A DNA stretch of 64,000 bases from 34-65-8 sp964516135 (GCA_964516135.1 CAZEWN010000020.1:1-64000), one strand, 5' to 3'; positions 33,270 to 42,680 are shown, counted from the first letter of the stretch. Numbers and translations: made by a program. The notes: generated from the sequence alone by a model not told the origin.

Positions 33270-34408
33270 TCGCGCACCCGCGAAGCGGCCAGTTCCGCAC
33301 CGTCTGCGAGGGCGGCGAGCTTGGCCCATACGATATCCGGATCGACCGCGCCGAACCCGGCGAATGTCGAGAAGCCGCAATCCGTTCCGGCGATCACCCG
33401 CGCCGCGCCGAAGCGATCGATGAACTGGCCGAGCCGGTTCGCGACGACGCGCGGGTGCTCGATAAAATTGGTGGTCGAATCAATGACTCCCGGAATCAGC
33501 ACCTTGTCGTCCGGAATGTCACGCCGGTGCAGGTCGAAAGCCTCGAAATCGTGCTGATGGCGCGGGTTGGCGGTTTCGAACAGCAGACCTTGCGGCTTGG
33601 CCTTCATCAGCACCGGCAGGATAGTTTCCATTTCCACATCGCAATGATGCGGTCCTTCGTAATTGCCCCAGCAGACGTGCATCCTGACACGCTCGGCTGG
33701 AACGTTCCTCAGCGCGTGATTGAGAACCTCGACATGTCGTTCGATCCGAACGAGGTAACTCGCATCATCCCGCCCCTTGAACATCATGTGCCGTCCCAGG
33801 CCCAGGTCCGGACTATCGAGCTGAAGGACGAGGCCGGCCGCGACGATGCGCTCGTACTCCGGCCGCATGGCCTCGGCGAGAGCCTCGAGATAGGCGTCGT
33901 CGTCGGAATAGTGGTCGTTAGGCTGGAACAGCGCGATCACCCCGGGCGAGGCGGCGTTCATGAAACCCGCCGGATCGCCATGCACCGCGCGGGCGGAAGC
34001 GAATCGGGCCAAATCATCCTCCAGCGGGGCCAAGGTCACTGGCGCCACCGGGCCAACGCAACGCGGTCGCCGATAGGTCGGCGTTCCGCCGCCCTTAGCC
34101 TGGCGTTCAAGAAATCCGGGAAAGGCCTCCAGGTCTTCCGGCGCCCGGCGAGGGCTGTCGCCAGCAAAGCCGCTAATCCGATCCTTGATGTAGGTGGCGT
34201 AGCTGATCTTCGCCATCTCGCCGTCCGAAACGATCGAGACGCGCGCCGCCACCTGACGGGCGACGCAATCGTCCACCGCCGCCGCGACCACCGCATCGAA
34301 CCGGGTCTGGTCGACAGGGTCGCCAGCCTCGGCCGCGAACAGCAGTTCGGTAAGTTCGGCGTTGCGCGGCAGCGAGCCGACGTGCGTGGTCAGAATTGTC
34401 GCGGCCAT
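33260..34408 (-). CDS. MetE C-terminal-domain-like protein
   Basis: A 382-residue member of the cobalamin-independent methionine synthase superfamily (COG0620, uroporphyrinogen-decarboxylase-like barrel). TTHVGSLPRN at the start is the family signature. A zinc site is suggested by HVCWGNYEGPHHCD and GTDCGFSTF. It lacks the N-terminal folate domain of true MetE. Relatives in catabolic loci include alkyltransferases such as epoxyalkane:coenzyme M transferase, so it may transfer or remove a group from a pathway intermediate. It overlaps the hydrolase gene by 19 bases and the aldolase gene by ten. Confidence 0.78.
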   Translation of the reverse strand: MAATILTTHVGSLPRNAELTELLFAAEAGDPVDQTRFDAVVAAAVDDCVARQVAARVSIVSDGEMAKISYATYIKDRISGFAGDSPRRAPEDLEAFPGFLERQAKGGGTPTYRRPRCVGPVAPVTLAPLEDDLARFASARAVHGDPAGFMNAASPGVIALFQPNDHYSDDDAYLEALAEAMRPEYERIVAAGLVLQLDSPDLGLGRHMMFKGRDDASYLVRIERHVEVLNHALRNVPAERVRMHVCWGNYEGPHHCDVEMETILPVLMKAKPQGLLFETANPRHQHDFEAFDLHRRDIPDDKVLIPGVIDSTTNFIEHPRVVANRLGQFIDRFGAARVIAGTDCGFSTFAGFGAVDPDIVWAKLAALADGAELAASRVREWA

Positions 34409-35118
34409 TTGAAGTCCTCCTCGATCCAGTCGATCAGCGCGTCCGCCAGCGCCTCCGGTTGCTCGAGCGGCACGAGATGCCCCGCATCGTCGATCACATG
34501 GAGTCGCGCATGTGGCCCGATCGCATCGCGCCATACGGCGTGCCAGGCGGGCGGACACAGCCGGTCCTCGCGTCCCGCCGCAAGCATGACCGGCATCGCA
34601 AGGCCGGCCAGATCGGGGCGCAGGTCATTGCGCGTCCGCAGGGCCTCGCTCTGGCTGAGAAATCGCGCGGGCCCGACCGCTTCAGCCATGTCCATCACCA
34701 GCGCGCGCAATGCGGCATTGTCACGATTTGCCAGCGCGAGATAATTGGGCTTCAGTTCATCGCTCACGATCGCAGCGAGCGCCCCCTCGCGAACGCGTTC
34801 CTGCTGGCGCGGCCGGGCGGCGGCGCGATCGGGCAGATCGGCGCTTGCGTTGAAGGCGACAAGGCCGAGGCCGGAAATCCGATCGGGAGCAAGGGTGGCC
34901 ATGGTTGCCGCCACGATCGCCCCCATTGAAAAGCCAACTGAAACAAGCGGCCCCGTATGCGCCGACAAAACGCCCTGCGCCATCGCGGCGATCGAATCGC
35001 CGGTGGGGGCGCCCAGCGCGGTCGCCGTGTGGCCGGCCGCCGTCAACCGGTCAGCCACCGGGCGCCAGAGCCGCGCATCGCACATGTTGCCGGGGATCAG
35101 CAGGATCTTCGGCATCAT
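34390..35118 (-). CDS. Alpha/beta hydrolase
   Basis: A 242-residue alpha/beta hydrolase. The nucleophile elbow is GFSMGA near residue 63, the histidine is in DDAGHLVPLEQP near the end, and the oxyanion region is in IPGNMCDARLW. It overlaps the LacI stop as ATGA. It probably cleaves an ester or lactone in the locus's pathway. The substrate is unknown. Confidence 0.8.
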   Translation of the reverse strand: MMPKILLIPGNMCDARLWRPVADRLTAAGHTATALGAPTGDSIAAMAQGVLSAHTGPLVSVGFSMGAIVAATMATLAPDRISGLGLVAFNASADLPDRAAARPRQQERVREGALAAIVSDELKPNYLALANRDNAALRALVMDMAEAVGPARFLSQSEALRTRNDLRPDLAGLAMPVMLAAGREDRLCPPAWHAVWRDAIGPHARLHVIDDAGHLVPLEQPEALADALIDWIEEDFKWPRQF

Positions 35119-36143
35119 CGGGCGAGCCGGGCCGATGCCCCTTCGATCAGCGTTCCGGAGAACAGCCGACGTTCCGGCCCGATCGTGGCATCCGCGATCC
35201 GCTCGATCAGCATCGCAACCGCAGCCTCGGTCATGCGGCCCACTGGCTGGCGAACCGTGGTCAGTTGATAGCTCGCCCAGCGTGCGGGGGCGACGCCGTC
35301 GAAGCCCACGACCGACAGCTTGTCGGGCACGGCAAGCCCGAAATCGATGCGCGCCGCGTCCATCGCGCCGAGCGCCATCACGTCGTTGGCGGCGATGATT
35401 GCGTCGAGCGACTGGCCGGTCAGTAACCGACCAGCCGCAGCGTGACCGCTGGCATAGGAAAAGTCGCCGCGATCGCGCGGCACATCGACGATGCCGGCCT
35501 GGGCAAGCCGGTCAAGCGCAGCGCGGACGCGGGCCTCGCCGACAGTGGAGTCCTCAGGCCCGGCGATGATGCCGAAACGTCGCATGCCTGCCGCAATCAT
35601 CGCGTCAACGAGCATCGCCTCGCCAGCCCCGCTCTCGCACATCACCGAGGCGACGGGCGCATCATCCATCTGCCGATTGTACAGCACCAAGGGCATCCCG
35701 GCCTTGCCGAATGCATCGACCTGCGCGGCAGAAAGACGGGCGGCCACGATCGCGCCATCGGCCCGATAACGCCAGATCTGGTCGAGAATATCGTCGATCT
35801 CGCTTTCGGCCGAAAGAGTGAACAGCAGCACACGCACGCCGCGGCGCGACAACCGCCCGGTAAGTTCAGCGAGCACTTCGGGATAATGCAGGTTGGTCAG
35901 GTTCGAGATGACCACGGCGACCATGTTCGAACGGCGCGTGATCAGGCCCTGGGCGATCGCGTTGGGTCGATAGCCGAGCGTTTCAGCCGCAGCGATGATC
36001 CGTTTGCGGGTGGTTGGTGAAACCGACCCCCCCTCGCGGAAACAGCGCGACACCGCCGACTGGGAAACCCCGGCGAGACGCGCGACATCATACGAAGTCC
36101 CCCGCTTGCCGGCGGGCCCGGATGCATCTTTCTTGACCGGCAT
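35115..36143 (-). CDS. LacI-family transcriptional regulator
   Basis: A 342-residue LacI/GalR regulator. The helix-turn-helix is at about residues 16-40 (SYDVARLAGVSQSAVSRCF) and the hinge contains LGYRPNAIAQGL; the periplasmic-binding-protein-like domain follows. The ATG at 36143 was chosen because MPVKKDASG opens just before the DNA-binding domain; the longer frame lacks support. It lies 98 bases downstream of the TonB-receptor gene and is coupled to the hydrolase gene. The palindrome at 38576 and its copies at 29523 and 30740 are its likely operators. Confidence 0.88.
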   Translation of the reverse strand: MPVKKDASGPAGKRGTSYDVARLAGVSQSAVSRCFREGGSVSPTTRKRIIAAAETLGYRPNAIAQGLITRRSNMVAVVISNLTNLHYPEVLAELTGRLSRRGVRVLLFTLSAESEIDDILDQIWRYRADGAIVAARLSAAQVDAFGKAGMPLVLYNRQMDDAPVASVMCESGAGEAMLVDAMIAAGMRRFGIIAGPEDSTVGEARVRAALDRLAQAGIVDVPRDRGDFSYASGHAAAGRLLTGQSLDAIIAANDVMALGAMDAARIDFGLAVPDKLSVVGFDGVAPARWASYQLTTVRQPVGRMTEAAVAMLIERIADATIGPERRLFSGTLIEGASARLAR

Positions 36144-36241
36144 GTCAGCAGTCCCTCGCGCGCCACGTGGCCCGTCGGCACGGTGCGGCCGGACCGGGTC
36201 CGACCACACCCTTAGCCGGGGCCGCCATGCATCGCCAAGGT

Positions 36242-38527
36242 TCAGAAGTTCGCCCCGACCCGGACTCCGAACATGCGCGGCGCATCGTAGCTCTGATTGA
36301 GGCCGCGCGATCCGAACGTCGCACGGTTGAGCGTCACTTCATCCGTCACATTATTGACGAACCCCTCGATCGAGAAGCGTTCGTCGGCACTGGTCCATCC
36401 GATGCGCAGGTCAAGCTTCGCGTAACTCGGCTGGAAATCCAGCACCGTGTTGGTGTCGGTATTGAAATATCCGTCGGACCACAGGAGCGTCGCTTGTGGG
36501 CGGATTGTGCCCGCATTGCCCAGATCGATGTCGTAGGCGATGTATCCGGTCAGTTTCCAGTCCGGCGAATAGGGGATGTGATTGCCGCTGTAATCCAATG
36601 TGCCCGTGTAGTTGGCCGGTGCGGGTACGTTCGCATAATCCTTGTACCGAGCCTTCATCAGCGTGGCGGAGAAACCAATATCGAGACCCTGGACCGGCAC
36701 GGCCTGGACTTCGGCTTCGAACCCTTGCGAATAGGCACTCGCCGCGTTCAGGATCACCGAGGTCGTGGTGGTGCCGCCGCCCGGTGCCGGCACCAGGAAC
36801 TGATTTTGGACCTGCAAGTCGCGAAATTCGTTGCGATAGAGCGAAAGGTTCACCTGCACCGCGTTGTCGAGCAGGCGGTTTTTGGAACCGAATTCGTAAG
36901 CGGTCACGGTTTCGGGCGCGAAGAACGCCGGCAACGCCGGATTGGCGAAGAAGCCGAAGTTGAAGCCGCCCGAACGGAAGCCCGTCGATATCGTGCCGTA
37001 TACGCTGTTGTCGGGCGTCAGGTAATACTCGACGTTACCGCGCCAGGTGATCTTATCGAACGTGAAATCGAACTGCTGCCCCGTCCGCGTCACGCTGGTC
37101 AGCCGCTGGCTGGCGTCGGTCGTGCCGACCGCGCGGTAGACAGTCTTTTCGTCTTCCGTATGCCGGGTGCCGCCGGTGATTCGGAGGACATCCGGAATGA
37201 TCCAGAACGAAGCCTGGCCGAAAAAGGCATTCGAGGTGGTTTTGGGCAGCCCGGCCGCGAAAGCGCATCCCGGGGTATTGCGCGCCAATGAAGGACAGCT
37301 CGAGAAGAACGAGGCCGAGACGTCTTCCTGGTAATAGAAGTAGCCGAGGATCCAGCTGAACCGGTCACCGGCATTGCTGTTCGACACCTGCAGTTCCTGG
37401 CTCCACGCATCGAGCCTGTCTTCCTGCCCGTCGACATTCCCGACGCGGGTTCCGAAGTCGTTGTCCGCGTTACGGAAGACAGAATAGTCAACGTAGCCCG
37501 TGATCGAACGGAACGTCACCGGGCCCAGGTCGAGCGAGATGTTCGCGCTGAACACGTCCTGGTCCAGTTCCTGTTCAAGGATCGTGTCACCGGGGTAGAA
37601 CAGCGGGCGCTCGTCGATCGGGATACCCTCGACCAGAGGATTGCCGGTGCGCGGGATGTCGTATCGCAGCAGGTAAGGCTCGCCGTTGATGTCGAAGCGC
37701 CCGGTGGTCGGATTGACGAAGATGCCGCCGACCCGATAGCCGAACGCCGCACCGCCCGTGCCGCGTTCCTCCCAGCGGGTATAGCGGAACGTCATGTCGA
37801 AACCGTCGGTCGGCTCGATACGCAAGGCCGCGCGAACATAGGTCGTGTCGCGGTCGAAGATGTCATGTGCTTCGTCGATTCCCTCGACATAGCCGTCCAT
37901 CGTCTCGCGGAGACCCGCGACGCGAACCGCGATCCGGTCTGACAACGGCACGTTGAGATGCCCCTCGCCGCGCAGCCGATCGTAGCTGCCGTAAGTGAAC
38001 GCGCCGCTGCCGCTGAAATCGGTGAAATCGGGCGCGGCGCTGGAAACCGCCACGTTACCCCCGAAGGTGTTGCGTCCGTACAATGTCCCCTGCGGCCCGC
38101 GCTGGACCTCGACCCGTTCCACGTCGATGAATGGTTCGTTCGCCATCGAGGTACGGCTGCGATAAACGTTGTCGACGAAGAACCCGATCGATGGATCGCC
38201 CGAGACGCCGACGTTTTCCGTCCGCACGCCGCGGATGGCGGGACGTGCGTCAGAGCCCGACTTGCCGAACGAGAAACCCGGCGTGAGTAGTTCAACACGG
38301 GAAAGGTCGCGGATGTCGTTCGCGGCAAGGGCATCAGCATCTATCGCGGTGATCGCGATCGGCACATCCTGCAGGTCTTCCGAGCGGCGCTGCGCGGTGA
38401 CGATGATCACATCGACCCCGCCACCCTGAGCGTTCGCACCCGGCTCGGCGGATGATTGCGCCGAAGCCACCCCCGCCAGCGCCGAATTGCACATGAGCGC
38501 TGTTACCAGCAGCAGTGTTTTGCGCAT
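36242..38527 (-). CDS. TonB-dependent receptor
   Basis: A 761-residue outer-membrane receptor with a signal peptide (MRKTLLLVTALMCNSALAGV), a TonB-box-like stretch (DVIIVTAQRR), a plug domain (PAIRGVRTENVG, RVEVQRGPQGTLYGRN) and a C-terminal barrel ending in phenylalanine. The ATG at 38527 begins the signal peptide. It is the first gene after the palindromic promoter and is followed by the LacI gene. It probably imports the unknown substrate of the locus. No iron-siderophore genes are near, so a carbon-source receptor is more likely. Confidence 0.9.
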   Translation of the reverse strand: MRKTLLLVTALMCNSALAGVASAQSSAEPGANAQGGGVDVIIVTAQRRSEDLQDVPIAITAIDADALAANDIRDLSRVELLTPGFSFGKSGSDARPAIRGVRTENVGVSGDPSIGFFVDNVYRSRTSMANEPFIDVERVEVQRGPQGTLYGRNTFGGNVAVSSAAPDFTDFSGSGAFTYGSYDRLRGEGHLNVPLSDRIAVRVAGLRETMDGYVEGIDEAHDIFDRDTTYVRAALRIEPTDGFDMTFRYTRWEERGTGGAAFGYRVGGIFVNPTTGRFDINGEPYLLRYDIPRTGNPLVEGIPIDERPLFYPGDTILEQELDQDVFSANISLDLGPVTFRSITGYVDYSVFRNADNDFGTRVGNVDGQEDRLDAWSQELQVSNSNAGDRFSWILGYFYYQEDVSASFFSSCPSLARNTPGCAFAAGLPKTTSNAFFGQASFWIIPDVLRITGGTRHTEDEKTVYRAVGTTDASQRLTSVTRTGQQFDFTFDKITWRGNVEYYLTPDNSVYGTISTGFRSGGFNFGFFANPALPAFFAPETVTAYEFGSKNRLLDNAVQVNLSLYRNEFRDLQVQNQFLVPAPGGGTTTTSVILNAASAYSQGFEAEVQAVPVQGLDIGFSATLMKARYKDYANVPAPANYTGTLDYSGNHIPYSPDWKLTGYIAYDIDLGNAGTIRPQATLLWSDGYFNTDTNTVLDFQPSYAKLDLRIGWTSADERFSIEGFVNNVTDEVTLNRATFGSRGLNQSYDAPRMFGVRVGANF

Positions 38528-38564
38528 CTCAAAACCCCCCATTCCGCGTTTTATCCGAGCAACA

Positions 38565-38593
38565 AGCATAACCCGTTTGCATTCGAATGCAAA
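38565..38593 (-). promoter_or_regulatory. TonB-receptor promoter with an 18-bp perfect palindrome
   Basis: TTTGCATTCGAATGCAAA (38576-38593) is a perfect 18-base palindrome of LacI-operator type about 50 bases upstream of the TonB-receptor ATG. On the minus strand it overlaps a candidate -35 (TTGCAT, 38592-38587), with a candidate -10 (TATGCT, 38570-38565) after a 16-base spacer. A repressor bound here would block polymerase. Its core recurs twice in the same locus. Confidence 0.75.
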
Positions 38594-38783
38594 TATCTGT
38601 TTTCAATTCGGCGCAAGATTGTGCCCAGAGCGCGACGCTTGGGCGAATTTCGTTACGCAATAATCGCGCAAATCCTGCGACTTCGGATGCACGGGGTTCG
38701 GCCAGGGCTGGCCGTAGGCGCGGACCGATGCATTGGTTGGCCGCTGCGACGGATCAATGCGCTATGGCAGGATGTCGCGTCCC

Positions 38784-40013
38784 TCAGGCCGCGCGTTCAA
38801 ACAGCGCGGCTATGCCCTGGCCGCCGCCGATGCACATCGTTTCCAGGCCGATGCGTGCGCCGCGCCTGTGCATTTCGTGTGCCATGTCAGCCAGGATTCG
38901 CCCACCGGTCGCGCCGATCGGATGGCCCAGGGAAATACCCGAACCATTGACGTTAAGCAGGTCGCGGCGCGAATCATCAGCCGACCAGCCCCACCCCTTG
39001 AGCACCGCAAGCGCCTGAGGAGCGAACGCCTCGTTGAGCTCCACCATATCGACGTCGCCCCAGTCCATGCCAGTGCGGGCGAATAGCCGTTCCACCGCGG
39101 GGACCGGGCCGATGCCCATGCGCGCCGGGTCGCAGCCGGCCGCCGCCCAGCCGGTGAACCACAGCATGGGTTCGAGGCCCAGTTCCGCCAGCTTGTCCTC
39201 CGCCACGACGAGGCACGCCGCGGCGGCATCGTTCTGCTGGCTGGCATTGCCCGCGGTGACGATAGTAGCGGGATCGCGCTTCGCATCGATCGGGGCGAGT
39301 GCGCCCAGCGTCTCCATGCTGGCATCGGCGCGATAGCCTTCGTCATGCGCGAACATCACCGGCTCGCCGCGTTTTTGCGGCACTGGCACAGGGACGAGCT
39401 GCGCGTCGAACTTGCCTGCGGACCACGCGGCGGCGGCGTTCTGGTGAGAGCGCACTGCGAAGGCGTCGGCCTCCTCGCGCGTTATCGCGTAGTCCTTCGC
39501 AAGGTTTTCGGCAGTTTCGATCATGCCGGTGATGACGCCGAACCGCTCGACCGGCTGGCTCATCAGGCGCCCGCGCGTCAGCCGGTCCCAAAGGACCATG
39601 TCGCCCGCGCGTGCGCCATGCCGCGCGCGGGTGGTGTAGTGCTCGACGTTGGACATCGATTCGACCCCGCCCGCGACCACGCAGTCGGCGGCGCCGGTCT
39701 GGACCATCATCGCCGCGTTGACGACCGCCTGCAGGCCCGATCCGCAGCGCCGGTCAACCTGATAGCCGGGAACCTCGATCGGCAGCCCTGCCGCGAGCCA
39801 TGCCCAGTGCCCGATCGCGGGCGCCTCGCCATTGCCGTACCCCTGACTTAACACCACGTCGTCGACCCGCGTTGGATCGACCCCGCTGCGCTCGATCAAC
39901 GCCTTGAGGATCACTGCACCCAGCGCGCCTGCCTCCAGCGGCGCGAGCGTGCCGAGAAAGCGGCCCACTGGCGTGCGGAGCGGCGAACAGATGGCAACGC
40001 GGCGAAGGGTCAT
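38784..40013 (-). CDS. Acetyl-CoA acyltransferase (thiolase)
   Basis: A 409-residue thiolase. The nucleophilic cysteine is in DRRCGSGLQAV near residue 91, the histidine in GHPIGATGGR, and the second cysteine in TMCIGGGQG near the end. It differs from the pcaF product and is of the general acetyl-CoA acetyltransferase type. The ATG at 40013 is four bases after the CaiB-type gene's stop codon. With its two upstream neighbours it forms a CoA-dependent degradation module. Confidence 0.88.
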   Translation of the reverse strand: MTLRRVAICSPLRTPVGRFLGTLAPLEAGALGAVILKALIERSGVDPTRVDDVVLSQGYGNGEAPAIGHWAWLAAGLPIEVPGYQVDRRCGSGLQAVVNAAMMVQTGAADCVVAGGVESMSNVEHYTTRARHGARAGDMVLWDRLTRGRLMSQPVERFGVITGMIETAENLAKDYAITREEADAFAVRSHQNAAAAWSAGKFDAQLVPVPVPQKRGEPVMFAHDEGYRADASMETLGALAPIDAKRDPATIVTAGNASQQNDAAAACLVVAEDKLAELGLEPMLWFTGWAAAGCDPARMGIGPVPAVERLFARTGMDWGDVDMVELNEAFAPQALAVLKGWGWSADDSRRDLLNVNGSGISLGHPIGATGGRILADMAHEMHRRGARIGLETMCIGGGQGIAALFERAA

Positions 40014-40017
40014 CGGC

Positions 40018-41244
40018 TTATTCCTTGTCCGACAGGGCGACGGTCCCGGCATCGACCAGCCGCGCGATTTCGCCCGACCCCATGCCGAGCCTTTCCGCGA
40101 GAATTTCCTCGCTGTGCTGGCCGAGATAGGGCGCAGGGGCGGGATCGCCGGGTTCGTGCCCGTGCAACTTCGCGAAGCTTCGCGTCGCGGGATAAGCGAA
40201 GCCGCTGGGATTGGCGGGCGAAGGGCCAAACAGCGGGTTCGCGTCAACCAGCGCAGGATCGGTCGCGGCTTCGTGCATCGTGCGGTAACGCTCGAAGGTG
40301 GTCCCTGCCGCTGCCATGCGCGCCTCGAGCTCGGACCAGTCGAGCGCATCCGAAGCGTCCTGGAACAGCGCAAACAGACGGTGGCGATGTTCGAAGCGCG
40401 GAGTGTCGCCATCGGCGAACCGCACGCCGAGCTCACCCTCCAGCGCGGCGATTGCCGGCTCGAGCCCAAACGCTTCCACCAGTCCGTGCCATTGCTTGCC
40501 GGTAAGCGCCGCGACCATGAAGCGCACCCCGTCGCGGCTCCTGAAGTCACGCCCGAACGCGCCCCAGATCGCGTTGCCGAGCCGCTCACGATCGACGCCG
40601 CGATAGCGCATCTCGGCCAGCGCGCCCGCGTTGGCCATCGTCCCGATTGCGACATCGCCCAGCGGCAGGCGCAGCTCCGCCCCCTCGCCGGTGCGGCTGC
40701 GGCGATGGTGCGCGGCAACGAGCGCGAAGGCGCCATAGGCCCCGGTAATGAAATCCCACGCGGGGAGGACCTGATTGACCGGCGGCGCGGATTCGGGCTC
40801 CCAATCCTCCGGCCCGCACATCATCGGATAGCCGCTCGCCGCGTTAACGGTGAAATCCATCGCCTGGCGCCCGTCGTGCCAGCCCATCACGCGCAAGCTG
40901 ACCATGTCTTTGCGCCCCTGCGCTACCCCACCGTGCGAGAGAAAACTCTGCTCCGGCAGGTTGGTGACCAGCGTGCCGGTGGCCCGCGCCAGTTCCACCA
41001 GCAGCTCCCGCCCCGCGCCGCTCTGGAGATCGAGCGCGACGCTCTTCTTGCCCCGGTTGAGGTTTTCCCAACTGAGCGAGCGCCCCTCGCGCGTGAGCAT
41101 GTAGCGGCGATAGTCAAGCCCGCCTGCCTTGTGGTCCACCCGCACCACCTCAGCCCCCATCTGCGCGCAATAGAGGCCGACAGTGGGCGAGGCGACGAAG
41201 CTCGAGACCTCGATCAGCGAAAGGTCGGGCAGCAGGTCGTGCAT
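40018..41244 (-). CDS. CaiB/BaiF-family CoA-transferase
   Basis: A 408-residue class III CoA transferase. LIEVSSFVASPTVGLYCAQMGAEVVRV opens the protein in the usual way, and WENLNRGKKSVALDL is a further family signature. The acidic residue after NRGK and an internal GPEDW stretch are in the expected region. It probably activates a carboxylic acid with CoA taken from another acyl-CoA. The start at 41244 overlaps the acyl-CoA dehydrogenase stop as TGATG. Confidence 0.85.
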   Translation of the reverse strand: MHDLLPDLSLIEVSSFVASPTVGLYCAQMGAEVVRVDHKAGGLDYRRYMLTREGRSLSWENLNRGKKSVALDLQSGAGRELLVELARATGTLVTNLPEQSFLSHGGVAQGRKDMVSLRVMGWHDGRQAMDFTVNAASGYPMMCGPEDWEPESAPPVNQVLPAWDFITGAYGAFALVAAHHRRSRTGEGAELRLPLGDVAIGTMANAGALAEMRYRGVDRERLGNAIWGAFGRDFRSRDGVRFMVAALTGKQWHGLVEAFGLEPAIAALEGELGVRFADGDTPRFEHRHRLFALFQDASDALDWSELEARMAAAGTTFERYRTMHEAATDPALVDANPLFGPSPANPSGFAYPATRSFAKLHGHEPGDPAPAPYLGQHSEEILAERLGMGSGEIARLVDAGTVALSDKE

Positions 41245-42419
41245 CAGGCCTGCGCGGCGAATTCGCGCAACATGTGCTTGGCGATCTGGAGCTGGAGGAT
41301 CTGCGTCGTGCCTTCGTAGATGCGGTAAATGCGCGCATCGCGGAAGAACCGTTCGGCATCGTATTCGGCGAGATAGCCTGCCCCGCCGTAGATCTGCACG
41401 ACCCGGTCGACCACCCGGCCGCACATCTCGGATGCGAACACCTTGAAGGCGGCGGCTTTCATCAAAATGTTTTCGCCCGCGTCGGCACGGCGCGTGACGT
41501 CCGCCATCATGCATTCGGCGGCGTAGATCTCGGTCTCGCTTTCAGCGAGCATCTGCTGGATCAGCTGGAAATTGGCGATCGGTTCGCCGAACGCCTTGCG
41601 CTCCGTCGCGTAGCGCAGCGCTGAATCGAGCGCGCGGCGGGCATAGCCGGTCGATGCTGCGCCGACCGAGATGCGCCCGTTGTCGAGACTCTTCATCGCG
41701 AACACGAAACCCTTGCCCGTCTCGCCGCCGAGCAGCGCCTCGCCCGGCACGTGGACATCCTCCAGGATAACGTCGGAAATCTGCGCGCCGGCCTGGCCCA
41801 TCTTCCTGTCCGGGCTACCGGTGGAAACGCCCGGCGTGTCCATCGGCACGATGAATGCGGAAACGTGGGCGTTCCTCGGCAGCGCCTCCTTCTCCGTCCG
41901 CGCCATGATCAGCGCGACGTCGGCGTGGGGCGCATTGGTGATGTAACGTTTGGTGCCGTTGAGGATCCAGCCGTTGCCATCGGGATCGGGCCGGGCGGTG
42001 GTCTGCATGGCGGCCGAATCCGATCCGGAGCCAGGCTCGGTCAGCCCGAAGCAGGCGATCGCGCCGCTGGCCAGCTTCGGCCACCATTCGGATTTCTGCG
42101 CGTCTGTTCCGCCGTTCTTTATCGCCGAATTGAACATCCCGATGTTGATCGAGAAGATCGAGCGGAACGCGGGCGCGGCATAGCTCAGCGCGTGGACGGT
42201 GCGCGCGTACTGGGTGACATTGAGTCCCGCGCCGCCAAATTCTTCAGGAATCGACAACCCGAACAGCCCCATGTCCTTCATTTCCCGAAGGATGTCGGCC
42301 GGGATTGCATCCTTCTCGATCGTTTCCCGTTCCGCCGGGATCAGCCGCTCGCGCACATAGCGCTCGAGCTGCTCCATGAACTGCTCGAAGGTGTCGGCAT
42401 CCATACCGGTCTGGCTCAT
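41244..42419 (-). CDS. Acyl-CoA dehydrogenase
   Basis: A 391-residue FAD-dependent acyl-CoA dehydrogenase. CFGLTEPGSGSD and the RYITNAPHAD stretch mark the FAD-binding middle domain; the C-terminal IYGGAGYLAEYDAERFFRDARI carries the usual end signature with a likely catalytic glutamate in IYEGTTQI. The ATG at 42419 has AGGAGAGG upstream. It is the first gene of a three-gene unit with CaiB-type transferase and thiolase. The substrate is unknown. Confidence 0.88.
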   Translation of the reverse strand: MSQTGMDADTFEQFMEQLERYVRERLIPAERETIEKDAIPADILREMKDMGLFGLSIPEEFGGAGLNVTQYARTVHALSYAAPAFRSIFSINIGMFNSAIKNGGTDAQKSEWWPKLASGAIACFGLTEPGSGSDSAAMQTTARPDPDGNGWILNGTKRYITNAPHADVALIMARTEKEALPRNAHVSAFIVPMDTPGVSTGSPDRKMGQAGAQISDVILEDVHVPGEALLGGETGKGFVFAMKSLDNGRISVGAASTGYARRALDSALRYATERKAFGEPIANFQLIQQMLAESETEIYAAECMMADVTRRADAGENILMKAAAFKVFASEMCGRVVDRVVQIYGGAGYLAEYDAERFFRDARIYRIYEGTTQILQLQIAKHMLREFAAQA

Positions 42420-42453
42420 GCCCTGGTCCTCTCCTGATGGTGCGCGAGCAATG

Positions 42454-42648
42454 TCATTCGGCAGCATCGTCGGCCGGAGCGGCGCCTTCCGGCGCCGCAT
42501 CGGGCAGGCGGCGCTCGTCGAGCATCGCCGCCGCCTCGTCGAGCGCGCGCGCCTCGTCGACGGTCACGCCGCCGGGGCCGGGATCGTTACCCGCCGGGCC
42601 ACAAGCCGCGAGAAGCAAGGTGAGGATGCAAGTTGACGTTCGCGTCAT
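42454..42648 (-). CDS. Small lipoprotein
   Basis: A 64-residue protein with a lipoprotein signal (MTRTSTCILTLLLAACG; lipobox LAAC). The rest is acidic and alanine-rich (DEARALDEAAAMLDERR). The start at 42648 is preferred over 42660 because the basic residues stand directly before the hydrophobic stretch. It is of unknown function. It lies 34 bases upstream of the acyl-CoA dehydrogenase gene and downstream of a terminator. Confidence 0.55.
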   Translation of the reverse strand: MTRTSTCILTLLLAACGPAGNDPGPGGVTVDEARALDEAAAMLDERRLPDAAPEGAAPADDAAE

Positions 42649-42680
42649 GTTGGCCACCATAACGGCTGTGCGGCAAAGAA

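Noticed and set aside
40014..40736. Upstream extension of the second thiolase gene
   Set aside because: It overlaps the CaiB-type gene; the thiolase start MTLRRVAIC is at 40013.
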